Shown here piece after piece: positions 1 through 9,525 of a DNA stretch of 48,370 bases (its first letter is position 1; every line of letters starts with the position of its first letter). The notes beneath the pieces were generated by a model, which saw nothing but the letters and a program-made list of their open reading frames with translations, was not told the origin of the DNA and ran no database searches. The DNA comes from Basidiobolus meristosporus CBS 931.73 (taxonomy: Eukaryota; Basidiobolomycota; Basidiobolomycetes; Basidiobolales; Basidiobolaceae), in NCBI GenBank assembly GCA_002104905.1, contig MCFE01000666.1, positions 1 through 48,370 of the forward strand, written 5' to 3'. The position numbers were made by a program, and so were the translations under genes.

Positions 1-181
1 GATTTATGAAGGGATCTTAACAGTGTTTTGCTGTCTGGACTGCCTAATTTGGTGAAAACATTTGATGGTGTTTTGATATATGGACTTGTAACAGCCTTCT
101 GGTGGCTAACAGCATTTTGATAGTATCAAGCTAGCCTACACATCAAATTGCCTTATATGATGAAAAACCTGATGGTGTTTG
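1..181. other. Unassigned flank
   Basis: No reading frame or recognisable element is visible. The stretch is AT-rich with loosely repeated words around TTTTGATGGTGTTT. It ends where a Copia LTR begins. The last five bases (GTTTG) would be one copy of that element's target duplication, but the other end of the element is lost, so this cannot be confirmed. Confidence 0.5.
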
Positions 182-530
182 TGTTGTAAGAGTCTTGGAG
201 ATATTGGAAGTGATTTGGAGAACAAGTAGATTATGTGGTTTTCACTTAATGATTTATTGAATGTAAAAGTAGTATTTATACTTTTGCCTGGTCTTGGCAT
301 TACAAACACATAGAATAGATTAAGGAGGGTCCCAAGAACATGTGTGCAAAGTTTGGGGCTGTTTGGACAACTTTGAGAATTATCATGTTCTGGGTACCTG
401 GTATTTTGGTGAAAATATTCCAAGTAAATCCTGTCAAGGAATTTGGTCAGTATTCTCTAGGATTTGAAGGTAATGATCTAAGTGACTAAATTAGGTGAAT
501 ATTTAGGTGGAATTACAAATCTTTACTACA
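182..530 (-). repeat. Copia LTR (3' LTR of M1)
   Basis: A 349-bp LTR on the minus strand with TGTTG at the left edge and a decayed ACTACA at the right edge. It is followed by CTCCCACTCA, the reverse complement of the family polypurine tract GAGTGGGAG. It aligns end to end with the LTRs of the intact copy at 3191 and 7528. Confidence 0.92.
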
Positions 531-2155
531 CTCCCACTCAACTAAATGCTCATACTCACTAGTCCTAATTTAGACCTAAGATATTCAAACTTGTCTCTAG
601 CTAATGGTTTGGTAAATAAGTCTGCAATCATTTCACCTGTAGGACAGTAAACTTAGTTAGCTAAGTTATTCTCTATAGCTTTACATATGCAATTATGTCT
701 AATCTCTATGTGCTTAGTTCTAGCATGAAAAGTTGGATTTCTACCTAATTGTATACATCCTTGATTATCTTGAAATAAAGTAATAGGCATTTTTTGACAT
801 AAACCTATATCTGTAAGATGCTTTCTTAACCACATTGATTTTTTTGTAGTTGCAGATCCATAGTTCTGATTATGCTGTCTGACAACTCCCACTGAATATG
901 GGATATCTGGACATGTCCCAAGCATAATATACATCAGACTGCTCACCATAGATTGGTAAGGAAAGTCAGGGCTGTCAGATGGCACTAAGCTCTCTTGATT
1001 TGGATATGTTTTGATCAAGTTATGGTTTGTCTCTATTGGGGTAGCTACCAGTTTGCAGTTTTACATTTGACACTTCTTTGGAATATCTTGAATATACTTG
1101 GATTGGCTTAGGGTGCTAGTCTGGGTACTGTTGTAAGAGTCTTGGAGATATTGAAAGTGATTGGGAGAACATGCAGATAATGTGGTCTTTACTTAATTGT
1201 TTATTGAATGTAAAAGCAGTATTTATACCCTTGCATGGTCTTAACATCACAAACATGTAGTGTAGAGTTTGGTCAACATTCTCTAGGGTTTGAGGGAAAT
1301 CATCTAGGTGACCAAGTTAGGTGAATTTTTAGGTTGAAGTGCCAATTTTTACAACAGGTACTTCTGTCTACGGAGGACTTTATCCCCAACTAGTAGCTGA
1401 GTTCTCCTAGATTGGACATATTGAGCTCCTTAGATAGGCTGAATTTAGTCTCTTCCAGTATTTCTAGGTTATTGGTGGCTATAATAAGATATTCCACATA
1501 TAAAGCTAATAGAACTGGATTTTCCCTAACTAGCTTATAGTAGATACTGTAGTCAGCGGTACTCCTTTGGAAACTCAAAGTTTCCAAATAAGAATCCATC
1601 TTGCATTTCAAGGCACTTGGTGATAGTGTGAGGCCATAAAGAAATCTCTAAGCTTGCAGACCAAATGAGGGTGAAGTGAATCAGCAATCCCATCAAGCTG
1701 GTCCTTGTACAAACACTCATCAAGTTCCCTATTCAAATATGCAGCTGCTGCATCCATTTGATGTATAAACAACTAATATTTGGCTGCAATAGCCAATATT
1801 AATCTTATGGAATTAAACATGGCTACCTGTGCAAAGGTCTCAGTATAGTCAAGTCCTTTTATTAGAGGATATCCTTTGGCTACAAGTGTTGCTTTGTATC
1901 TGTCAATTGTGCCATCACCCTTATAATTTGTCTTGAAGACCCATTTGCATCTAATTGATTCTTTGTCAACTGTTAATTTGACTTTGTCCCAACTTTGCTT
2001 TTCCATCAGGGCCTGATACTCCTTAGTCATTGCAGATCTCCAAAACCTTGTCTGAGGGCAATTTAGGGCCTCTTTTGCAGTCTGGGCCTTATCATTCTCT
2101 ACTGAATAGGCATAAGCTAAGTTTGCACTCTCATTGATATAGTGATTTTGGCTAT
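531..2155 (-). pseudogene. Copia pol remnant: RNase H and reverse transcriptase
   Basis: Minus-strand translation gives a broken Copia C-terminus. The RNase H part (roughly 531-1018) keeps LFQDNQGCIQLGR and the TKHIEIRH motif but has lost the SDADW segment. The RT part (1362-2155) keeps KWVFKTNYKGDGTIDRYKA and ALYVEYLIIA, so the YVDD box has decayed to YVEY. A solo LTR at 1129-1356 separates the two parts. Frames switch repeatedly, so it is non-coding. It is the 3' half of relict M1, and the closest relatives are the intact frame at 3572-7516 and copy 2. Confidence 0.88.
1129..1356 (-). repeat. Solo Copia LTR with internal deletion
   Basis: Begins TGTTGTAAGAG and ends TTTTTACAACA, flanked by a perfect 5-bp target duplication GGTAC (1124-1128 and 1357-1361). 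At 228 bp it is about 120 bp shorter than the family LTR. The missing part lies near 1260, between the word ACATGTAG and the TTTGGTCA block. It interrupts the RNase H/RT region of M1, so it is an independent insertion reduced by LTR-LTR recombination and then internally deleted. Confidence 0.9.
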
Positions 2156-2851
2156 TGTTGTGCATCAACATTTAAAACTTAGCCAATTTTACTCCATTTG
2201 AAAATCTAGTACCCTAACTGCTTTTCCCTAACCCAAACATAGCAAATCCCAGTTACAGTTTATTTTATCCCACCTCAGAATCTATTTTTAGCTATCACAC
2301 CTGATCCATTTTCAAATGGTCATTACGTTATCAACCTATCTGCCAAGCCTTCCAAGGTGATTAGTCATCTGAGATCTATCCAACCACTGTGCAGTTGCCA
2401 AGACATCAGTTGATTGATGATGTAATTTTCATTTATCTTATGCACCTATGAACACCCAAATTGATTTCAATCAATCCAGTCCCTTGGCGCTTACTAATTC
2501 AACTTGATCAGAAAAGTATAAATAAAGTTTACTGAACCTTTTGGTTTAGTGTGTGCCCAACAAAATTGAGATTCTGTCTCAGCAAAAATAAGAATCCAAC
2601 AATTCCGTTCTAGTTTCTATCCAAGCCTAGTATATCTAGCACTCCAAAGAACACCAAGCCTAGCCTGCCTAGCAAACAAATATCATTGTCTTTATAGCCA
2701 ACCCAGCTATATCCAAGACCAATATTAGATCAGAATCTTTCTGCCAATATTTCTGCCACTCTCTGACAATTCTAAGATTCTGCACTTAGTTGTCCCTTTG
2801 GTTCAGTTAAACCATTCAAGAGTTTTATTACACTTTCTCTTGGATACAACA
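2156..2851 (+). repeat. Solo LTR of an unidentified LTR element (696 bp)
   Basis: The segment starts TGTTGTGCATCAACA and ends GGATACAACA, and is bounded by a perfect 5-bp duplication GCTAT (2151-2155 and 2852-2856). Copia linker sequence of M1 resumes on both sides, so the edges are exact. It shares only the terminal TGTTG/CAACA with the resident Copia LTR. A TATAAATAAAG block at 2517-2527 could be the TATA/polyadenylation region and suggests plus orientation. No coding potential. Confidence 0.82.
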
Positions 2852-2856
2852 GCTAT

Positions 2857-3190
2857 CTCTGGTCCAGTTGGAACTCCTGGTATGTGATACTAGAATGCTT
2901 CCTTCTGGGAAATTCCTGGACACTGATTCAGGCTGTACCATGGTTGTGGAGTCCTCTGGAGTGACAAAGCTCTCACTGTTTTGCCCTGATTCAGTCCTGA
3001 CTATTGGTGGGCTTGTAATCAGATTTTGGTCATTATGTGATGTTATCGTTGTAAAAATTTTGAATTTTCATCACACTACACATCCCTAGAATTGATTGGC
3101 TTCTTTGCATTGGCATTGCAGAGTCTGTTTTGCTTTACCATATTGCAGTAGCCCAAAAATATGCATTTTGCACTTTTTAGCTCAAGTTTT
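2857..3190 (-). pseudogene. Copia relict M1: integrase-RT linker
   Basis: Reverse-complement translation matches the linker between integrase and RT of the intact copy (the SVPRNIPEVIIPVSN and SSQPIVRIE regions) with frameshifts. It is cut at 3190 by the intact Copia element and resumes at 7882, where the sentence of sequence continues without loss apart from the 5-bp duplication. Confidence 0.85.
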
Positions 3191-3540
3191 TGTTGTAAAA
3201 ATTCGTATTTTCCACCTAAATATTCACCTAACTTAGTCACTTAGATCACCACCTTCAAATCCTAGAGAATACTGACCAAATTCCTTGTCGGGATTTTCTT
3301 AGAATATTTTCACCAAAATACCAGGTACTCAGAACATGAAAATTCTCAAAGTTGTCCAAACAGCCCCAAACTTTGCACACATGTTCTTGGGACCTTCCTT
3401 AACCTATTCTACGTGTTTGTAATGCCAAGACCATGTAAAAGTATAAATACTACTTTTACATTCAATAAATCATTAAGTGAAAACCACATAATCTACTTGT
3501 TCTCCAAATCACTTCCAATATCTCCAAGACTCTTACAACA
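3191..3540 (+). repeat. 5' LTR of Copia copy 1
   Basis: 350 bp, TGTTGTAAAA to CTTACAACA, with short inverted ends TGTTG/CAACA. It contains the TATA-like and AATAAA-like elements near 3442-3469, so it should act as promoter here and as terminator in the 3' copy. Confidence 0.97.
3435..3469 (+). promoter_or_regulatory. LTR core promoter/polyadenylation signals in a palindrome
   Basis: A TATAAATA box (3442-3449) sits inside a perfect inverted repeat: arms GTAAAAGTA (3435-3443) and TACTTTTAC (3451-3459) around a 7-bp centre. An AATAAA word follows at 3464-3469. The arrangement recurs in most LTR copies of this family in the window. The function is inferred from the motifs, not demonstrated. Confidence 0.6.
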
Positions 3541-3554
3541 GGTTATGAGCCCTG
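3541..3554 (+). other. Primer-binding site, initiator tRNA-Met anticodon arm
   Basis: GGTTATGAGCCCTG directly follows the LTR. It is the reverse complement of the anticodon stem-loop of eukaryotic initiator tRNA-Met (CAGGGCUCAUAACC in yeast), not of the tRNA 3' end. This implies priming by a half-tRNA cut in the anticodon region, as known for Drosophila copia. Copies 2, 3 and M4 keep the first 12 bases. Confidence 0.8.
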
Positions 3555-3571
3555 AGCTGTCACTCTCTGCA

Positions 3572-6500
3572 ATGTCTACTACTGCTATTACTGGAATTTT
3601 TCCCTCTGCTGAAAAGTTGGATGGATCTAACTACCAAGTGTGGAAGGTGAAGATGAAGATGCTGCTGCAAGAAAGAGGCCTTTGGGATATTGTCATGGGA
3701 GAAGAATGCCCTCCTAAAAACGTGGGAGAGGAAGCCTTAAAGTACCAGAAGAAAGAACAAAGTGCCTTTAACTGCATTTGCCTTAATGTCAAGGACAAAT
3801 TGCTAATTCAATGCTCAAGAGCAAAAACGGCAAAGAATGCCTGGAAGGCATTAGAAGACACCTACCAGTCATGTTCAGCTGCCAAGAAAATGTATCTGAG
3901 AAGAAAATTCTTTACTACAAAGATGCTGCCAGGAGAAGAAATGAAAAATCTAATTAACAGAATTACCCTGCTGGTAGATGAGATGGAATCTGTGGGCGTA
4001 CCAACTACTGATGAGGATGTGATAGTTACCATCCTGAATAGCCTGACAGACAAGTTTCAGGGCCTTGTATCAGCCCTAGAGTCCAGAACTGAAGATTTGA
4101 CCTTAAATTACGTATATGGAAGGCTCCTGGATGAAGAATTAAGAAAATCAAGCGCCAATAAGAAGGAAGAAGAAAATGCTTTAATAAGCAATGATAACCA
4201 ACAAAGGAGGTACCCAAGACCCTACAAAGGCAACAGCAACCTATTTTGCAACTACTGCAAAAGGAAAGGACACACATCAGACCGGTGTTTCAAAAAGAGA
4301 GATTATCAGCAAAAGAAGCCTGAATATGGAAATGCTGCAACAACTGAAGATAGACTATTCATATCTGCACTAAATATGACCACAAACAAGGATTCTCAGA
4401 CGTGGTATATTGACTCTGGAGCTTCTCAACACTTTACACACCAAAAAGAACTTTTTACCCAATATCAAGAAATTCCAATTAAGAAGGTTTTCATGGGTGA
4501 CAATAGAACACTTAATGCAGTGGGAGAAGGAACTATCCAGGTAAACCTTAGAAGCAGTGAAGGAAGCCATACACTGACCTTTAAAGAAGTACTCTACGTA
4601 CCAGAAATAGCCAAGAACCTACTCTCTGTAAGCAAGGCCACAGCAGAAGGACTCAGTTTCAGTTTTGACAATTCTGGATGCAGGATCACTGATCAAAATG
4701 GTGCTCATATTGCTTTGGGCATCAGAGATCAGAACCTATACAAGTTGACTTATATTCCATCATATCTGGAAGCCAATATAAGTAACTTAAATGAAGAAAC
4801 ACCAATGCTTTGGCACAGGAGATTTGGACACATCAATTTTGATTATTTGCGTAAAATGATCAAAGATCAGCTAATTTCTGGAGTGAAAATTGATCCCCCA
4901 GCTAATTTGGAGCACTGTGAAGCCTGCATATATGGGAAACAAGCCAGACAACCGTTCAAGAGCTCTGGGTTAATCAAAACTAAGAAAAAATTAGATCGAA
5001 TTCACTCAGATTTGTGTGGACCTATGCAAAATTTATCCTTAGGCGGGATGAAGTATTTAATCACTTTTATTGATGATTATACAAGATACACATGGGTCTA
5101 CTTCACAAAGAGAAAGGAAGAAGCTCTGTCTAAGCTCAGGGAGTTTAAAGCCATGGTGGAGAGAGAAACTGGTGAAAAAATCAAGAAAATACGCTCTGAC
5201 AATGGTGGAGAATATACCTCAAAACTCTTCATCCACTTCTGCAAAATTCATGGGATAAAGCAAGAGACTACTGTACCATACTCCCTACAGCAAAATGGAG
5301 TAGCAGAACAAGCTAACAGATCAATAATTGATATGGCAAGATCTATGATCCATGATCAAAAATTATCCTATGATTTTTGGGCGGAATCAGTTGCCACTGC
5401 TGTATACCTTAAAAATAGGAGTTATAACAGAATACTTCGTGATTCTACTCCATTTGAAGCATGGTATGGATACAGACCAAGTACAGAACATCTAAGAATA
5501 TTTGGGTGTACAGCATATGCCAAAAAACTGGCCAGAAATCAGTCAAAATTTGAGCCAAAAAGTGTAAAATGCATATTTTTGGGCTACTGCAATGAGAGTA
5601 AGGCACACAGACTCTACAATACCAAAGCAAAGAAGCTTATCAAGTCCAGGGATGTGTTGTTTAATGAAAATTCAAAATTTTCACAAAAAATGACATCAGA
5701 TGATGACGAAAATTTGATCTCAAGTCAACCAATTGTCAGGATTGAATCAGAGCAAAACAATGAAAATTTTTTCACTCCAGAGGACTCTACAACCATGGTT
5801 CAGCCAGAATCAGTGCCCAGGAATATCCCAGAAGTGATCATTCCAGTATCAAATGCCCGGAGATCCAATCGGACAAGAAATAGCCCAAATTACTATATCA
5901 ATGAGGGTACAAACTTAGCCTATGCCTATTCAGTCCATGTTGATGAACCCCAGACTGTAAAAGAGGCCCTAAATAGCCCTCAGACAAAGTTTTGGAGATC
6001 TGCAATGACTGAGGAATATCTGGCACTGATGGAAAATCAAACTTGGGACTTAGTCAAATTACCAATCAACCAAAAATCAATTGGATGCAGATGGGTCTTC
6101 AAGACAAAATACAAGGCTGATGGTACAATTGAAAGATACAAAGCAAGACTTGTAGCCAAAGGATACTCTCAAACAAAAGGACTTGACTATACTGAGACCT
6201 TTGCACCGGTAGCCAAGTTTAATTCCATCAGATTAATATTGGCTATTGCAGCCAAATATAAGTTTTTTATTCATCAAATGGATGTAAAAACTGCATTTTT
6301 GAATGGAGAACTTGATGAGGACGTGTATATGGACCAGCCTGATGGGTTTGTTGACCAAGATAACCCCCATTTGGTCTGCAAGCTTAAAAAGTCACTATAT
6401 GGTCTCAAACAATCACCGAGAGCCTGGAATTGCAAGATAGATTCTTATTTGGAATCTTTGAGTTTCAAAAGGAGTAATGCTGACTATAGTATATACTATA

Positions 6501-7516
6501 AGCCAGATAGAGCAAATCTAGTTCTATTAGCTCTATATGTGGATGATCTTATTATAGCCGCCAATAACCTAGAAACATTGGAAGAGACTAAATCCAGCCT
6601 ATCTAAGGAGTTCAAGATGTCTGATCTAGGAGAACTTAGTTACTACTTAGGGATTAAGTTCTCCATAGACAGAAGTACCCAGAATATTACCCTAAGCCAA
6701 TCCAAGTATATTCAAGATATACTAAAGAAGTACAAAATGGAAGACTGTAAACCGGCAGCTACCCCAATGGAGACAAACCTTAACTTGGTCAAAACTCAAC
6801 CAAATCAAGAGAGCTTGGTGCCATCTGAAAGCCCTGACTTTCCTTATCAATCTATGGTCAGCAGTCTGATGTATATCATGCTTGGAACACATCCAGATAT
6901 CTCATATTCAGTGGGAGTTGTCAGCCAACATAATCAGAATTATGGATCTGATCATATTGCAGCAGTTAAGCGGATTTTTAGATACCTAAAAGGAACTGCT
7001 GATATCTGCTTAAGATACACTTATAAGGATTCAGAACAGGATCTTGTGGGATACTCTGATGCTGATTGGGGACGAAATTTAGAAGACAGAAGATCCACCA
7101 CAGGATACACCTTTCTTTACTGTAAAGGAGCCATTTCATGGAATTCAAGAAAGCAACCAACCGTAGCACTTTCTACTACAGAGGCAGAGTATATGGCAGC
7201 CTGTGAAGCTACAAATGAAGCAATGTGGTTAAGAAAGCTCTTTACAGATTTAGGCCTATGTCAAAAAACGCCTATTACTTTATTTCAAGATAATCAAGGA
7301 TGTATACAATTAGGTATAAATCCAACTTTTCATGCTAGAACCAAGCACATAGATATTAGACACCATTTCATACATGAAGCTATAGAGAATAACTTAGCTA
7401 GCTTAGTTTACTGTCCTACAGATGAAATGATTGCAGACATATTTACCAAACCATTAGCTAGAGACAAGTTTGAATATCTTAGGTCAAAATTAGGACTAGT
7501 CAGTATGAACATTTAG
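3572..7516 (+). CDS. Copia Gag-Pol polyprotein, intact
   Basis: A single 1,314-residue frame in canonical Copia order. An N-terminal gag domain is followed by a CCHC knuckle (CNYCKRKGHTSDRC, about 226-239). The aspartic protease has DSGA with catalytic D at 281. The integrase has an HHCC region (WHRRFGH...CEAC) and a D,D35E triad at D480, D543 and E579. The RT has MDVKTAF with D904 and YVDD with D991/D992. The RNase H has GYSDADW with D1163, STTEAEY and FQDNQG. The frame stays open upstream through the LTR to 3413, but the ATG at 3572 (MSTTAITG) lies just after the primer site; an ATG at 3545 is an alternative. There is no stop or frameshift between gag and pol, so the Gag:Pol ratio would need another control such as splicing. 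It should build cytoplasmic particles and integrate cDNA in the nucleus. Confidence 0.96.
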   Translation: MSTTAITGIFPSAEKLDGSNYQVWKVKMKMLLQERGLWDIVMGEECPPKNVGEEALKYQKKEQSAFNCICLNVKDKLLIQCSRAKTAKNAWKALEDTYQSCSAAKKMYLRRKFFTTKMLPGEEMKNLINRITLLVDEMESVGVPTTDEDVIVTILNSLTDKFQGLVSALESRTEDLTLNYVYGRLLDEELRKSSANKKEEENALISNDNQQRRYPRPYKGNSNLFCNYCKRKGHTSDRCFKKRDYQQKKPEYGNAATTEDRLFISALNMTTNKDSQTWYIDSGASQHFTHQKELFTQYQEIPIKKVFMGDNRTLNAVGEGTIQVNLRSSEGSHTLTFKEVLYVPEIAKNLLSVSKATAEGLSFSFDNSGCRITDQNGAHIALGIRDQNLYKLTYIPSYLEANISNLNEETPMLWHRRFGHINFDYLRKMIKDQLISGVKIDPPANLEHCEACIYGKQARQPFKSSGLIKTKKKLDRIHSDLCGPMQNLSLGGMKYLITFIDDYTRYTWVYFTKRKEEALSKLREFKAMVERETGEKIKKIRSDNGGEYTSKLFIHFCKIHGIKQETTVPYSLQQNGVAEQANRSIIDMARSMIHDQKLSYDFWAESVATAVYLKNRSYNRILRDSTPFEAWYGYRPSTEHLRIFGCTAYAKKLARNQSKFEPKSVKCIFLGYCNESKAHRLYNTKAKKLIKSRDVLFNENSKFSQKMTSDDDENLISSQPIVRIESEQNNENFFTPEDSTTMVQPESVPRNIPEVIIPVSNARRSNRTRNSPNYYINEGTNLAYAYSVHVDEPQTVKEALNSPQTKFWRSAMTEEYLALMENQTWDLVKLPINQKSIGCRWVFKTKYKADGTIERYKARLVAKGYSQTKGLDYTETFAPVAKFNSIRLILAIAAKYKFFIHQMDVKTAFLNGELDEDVYMDQPDGFVDQDNPHLVCKLKKSLYGLKQSPRAWNCKIDSYLESLSFKRSNADYSIYYKPDRANLVLLALYVDDLIIAANNLETLEETKSSLSKEFKMSDLGELSYYLGIKFSIDRSTQNITLSQSKYIQDILKKYKMEDCKPAATPMETNLNLVKTQPNQESLVPSESPDFPYQSMVSSLMYIMLGTHPDISYSVGVVSQHNQNYGSDHIAAVKRIFRYLKGTADICLRYTYKDSEQDLVGYSDADWGRNLEDRRSTTGYTFLYCKGAISWNSRKQPTVALSTTEAEYMAACEATNEAMWLRKLFTDLGLCQKTPITLFQDNQGCIQLGINPTFHARTKHIDIRHHFIHEAIENNLASLVYCPTDEMIADIFTKPLARDKFEYLRSKLGLVSMNI

Positions 7517-7518
7517 CT

Positions 7519-7527
7519 GAGTGGGAG
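7519..7527 (+). other. Polypurine tract of Copia copy 1
   Basis: GAGTGGGAG lies between the stop codon (7514-7516) and the 3' LTR. It is the expected plus-strand DNA primer and is conserved at the same place in copies 2 and 3. Confidence 0.85.
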
Positions 7528-7876
7528 TGTTGTAAAAATTTGTATTTCCATCTAAATATTCACCTAACTTAGTCACTTAGATCACCACCTTCAAATCCTA
7601 GAGAATACTGACCAAATTCCTTGTCGGGATTTACTTAGAATATTTTCACCAAAATACCAGGTACCCAGAACATGAAAATTCCCAAAGTTGTCCAAACAAC
7701 CCCAAACTTTGCACACATGTTCTTGGGACCTTCCTTAACCTATTCTACGTGTTTGTAATGCCAAGACCATGTAAGAGTATAAATACTACTTTTACATTCA
7801 ATAAATCATTAAGTGAAAACCACATAATCTACTTGTTCTCCAAATCACTTCCAATATCTCCAAGACTCTTACAACA
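7528..7876 (+). repeat. 3' LTR of Copia copy 1
   Basis: 349 bp and about 98% identical to the 5' LTR. The TATA-flanking palindrome has one change (GTAAGAGTA). It is followed by the GTTTT target duplication and then the resumed antisense M1 sequence. Confidence 0.96.
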
Positions 7877-7881
7877 GTTTT

Positions 7882-8669
7882 GACTGTTTTTTGGGCAGTT
7901 TCTTGGCATATGCTATACAAACAAATATTCTTAGATGTTCTGCACTTGGTCTGTATTCATACCTTGAGTCAAGTGGAGTAGTCCTGCAGAGTATTCTGTT
8001 ATAACTCCTATTGCCAAGGTACACAGCTGTGGCAACCAAATCTGCTAAAAAACCATAAGATAATTTTGATTGTGGATCATAGATCTTGCCATATTGATTA
8101 TTGATCTGTTGGCACAATCTGTTACTCCACTTTGAAGTGGGGAGTCTGGCATAGTAGTCTCTTGCATTATCCCATGGATTTTGCAGAGGTGGATGAAGAG
8201 TTTTGTGGTATATTCCCCATCATTGTCAGAGCATATTTTCTTGATTTTTTCTCCAGTTTCTCTCACCACCATGGCTTTAAACTCCCTGAACTTAGACAGA
8301 GCCACTTCCTTTGTCTCAATAAAGTACATCCACATGTATCTTGTAAAATTATCCATAGAGTGATTAAAACTTCATCCTCTCTACAGGCAGATATTGAATA
8401 GGTCCACAAATATTTGAGTGACTTAGATATAATCTTTCCTTGGTATTGCCTAGCCCAGAGCTCTCTTATGGTTGTCTAACCTGCTTACCATATAAACAGG
8501 CTTCACAGTGCTTCAAATTAGCTGGGTGAACAATATTTACTTCAGAAGTTAGAAGTTCTTTGATTACTCTGCGCAAATAATCAAAACTAGCATCTCCAAA
8601 TCTCCTGTGCCAAAGCATTTGTATTTCTTCATTTAGGTTTCTTGTATTGGCTTCCAGATATGATGGAAT
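7882..8669 (-). pseudogene. Copia relict M1: integrase
   Basis: Minus-strand translation shows a decayed Copia integrase: YMWMYFIETKEVALSKFREF, a second catalytic aspartate in SDNDGEYTTK, then a changed SGVTDCANRS where the intact copy has NGVAEQANRS, so the catalytic glutamate is lost. Several frameshifts. Toward 8500-8669 it runs into the HHCC region and is cut there by a Gypsy solo LTR. Confidence 0.88.
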
Positions 8670-8982
8670 TGTTGTGTTGTATTATGATTAGTTTGGGGCT
8701 TGTTCTACAATGTAGAGGCTAATCAACAATATACAACAACTTCCAGTATGCTAATACTGAAATAGTTTATTGGGAGTTTGATATACCAATAGAAGATATA
8801 ACTTTCACTAATTTCCTCAATCTTGGGCTCAAAATATACTGTAGGCAGTGTTTATCACTTCTACAGCAGTGTTCTGACCTTCTGTTGACTAATGGGCTTA
8901 TTTACTTTTATAGTAACTTTTCCTTATTTGGAAGTCACTTTCCTTTCTGAGAAAATATTTCCTAATATGGAAATTCTGAACT

Positions 8983-9192
8983 CCCCTTTAACCTAAAGGG
9001 GTGTGTTGTAGAAGTCTCTAAAGGGGTGTCTTTAGAGTAAAGGGGCTTCTTGTAGTGGTCTCTAAAGTGGACTTTACACTAAAGGGGTGCCTAAAGGGGC
9101 TTCTTTAGAGTAAAGGGGATTCTTAAAGGGGTCTCTAAAGGGGTCTTTAGACTAAAGGGGTGTCTTTAGAGTAAAGGGGTTTCTTAGAGGGG
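8983..9192. repeat. AAAGGGG motif array in Gypsy LTR copy A
   Basis: About ten exact AAAGGGG words, plus degenerate ones (AAAGTGG, AGAGGGG), spaced roughly 10-25 bp and joined by GTCTTTAGAGT-like linkers. The block is headed by the inverse CCCCTTTA at 8983. The core AGGGG equals the stress response element bound by Msn2/Msn4-type zinc-finger factors in yeast. That this is a binding array here is inference; the repetition is directly visible. Confidence 0.8.
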
Positions 9193-9525
9193 ACTTTTCC
9201 AACAGAAAAGTGGTAGTTTCTTGTAGAACTTAGATTGGATTCTTGTGAGCTTTGCAGTCCCTTTACTGATGTAGTACTGATCAAAGTCAGAATACTCAAC
9301 AGTGCAAGTGATGCAGGGGAAGTCTTATAACCTTTAAACTTGTAATTGTAGTGTGGAGATTCTGGAAAGAGAGGCTCTCCCTTTATTTTTTAGCTGGGGA
9401 AGTCATATATATGAAAATTTTGAAGGATCAGAGTTTTTGGGCGATTGCGCAAGCAATACATGTGATATGAAGCTAAAATTTTGCAGTGGCGCAGATCGGA
9501 CATAGGCGCAGCACCTGTGAAAATA

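Larger units (their letters stand above)
3191..7876 (+). mobile_element. Intact Ty1/Copia retrotransposon, copy 1
   Basis: A complete 4,686-bp element: 5' LTR, primer-binding site, single gag-pol frame, polypurine tract and 3' LTR, flanked by a perfect GTTTT duplication (3186-3190 and 7877-7881). It inserted antisense into relict M1 between integrase and RT. The two LTRs differ at about seven substitutions and one 1-bp indel over 350 bp (about 2%), implying a fairly recent insertion. It is the only element in the window with every cis and coding part apparently in place, and may be autonomous. Confidence 0.97.

Noticed and set aside
2216-2245. CCCTAAC words in the 696-bp solo LTR as a telomere-like array.
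   Set aside because: Only two imperfect, separated occurrences; no tandem array.
3413-3571. Extension of the Gag-Pol frame upstream into the LTR (start at 3413).
   Set aside because: The frame is open, but it lies in the LTR and overlaps the promoter and primer-binding site; the conserved gag start is at 3572.
3862-4570. Minus-strand open frames of 60-83 codons opposite gag of copy 1 (also repeated opposite copy 2).
   Set aside because: They are antisense shadows of a strongly coding strand and have no recognisable domains.
8983-9192. CRISPR-like regular repeats.
   Set aside because: Units are short, unevenly spaced and inside an LTR found three times; not a CRISPR array.
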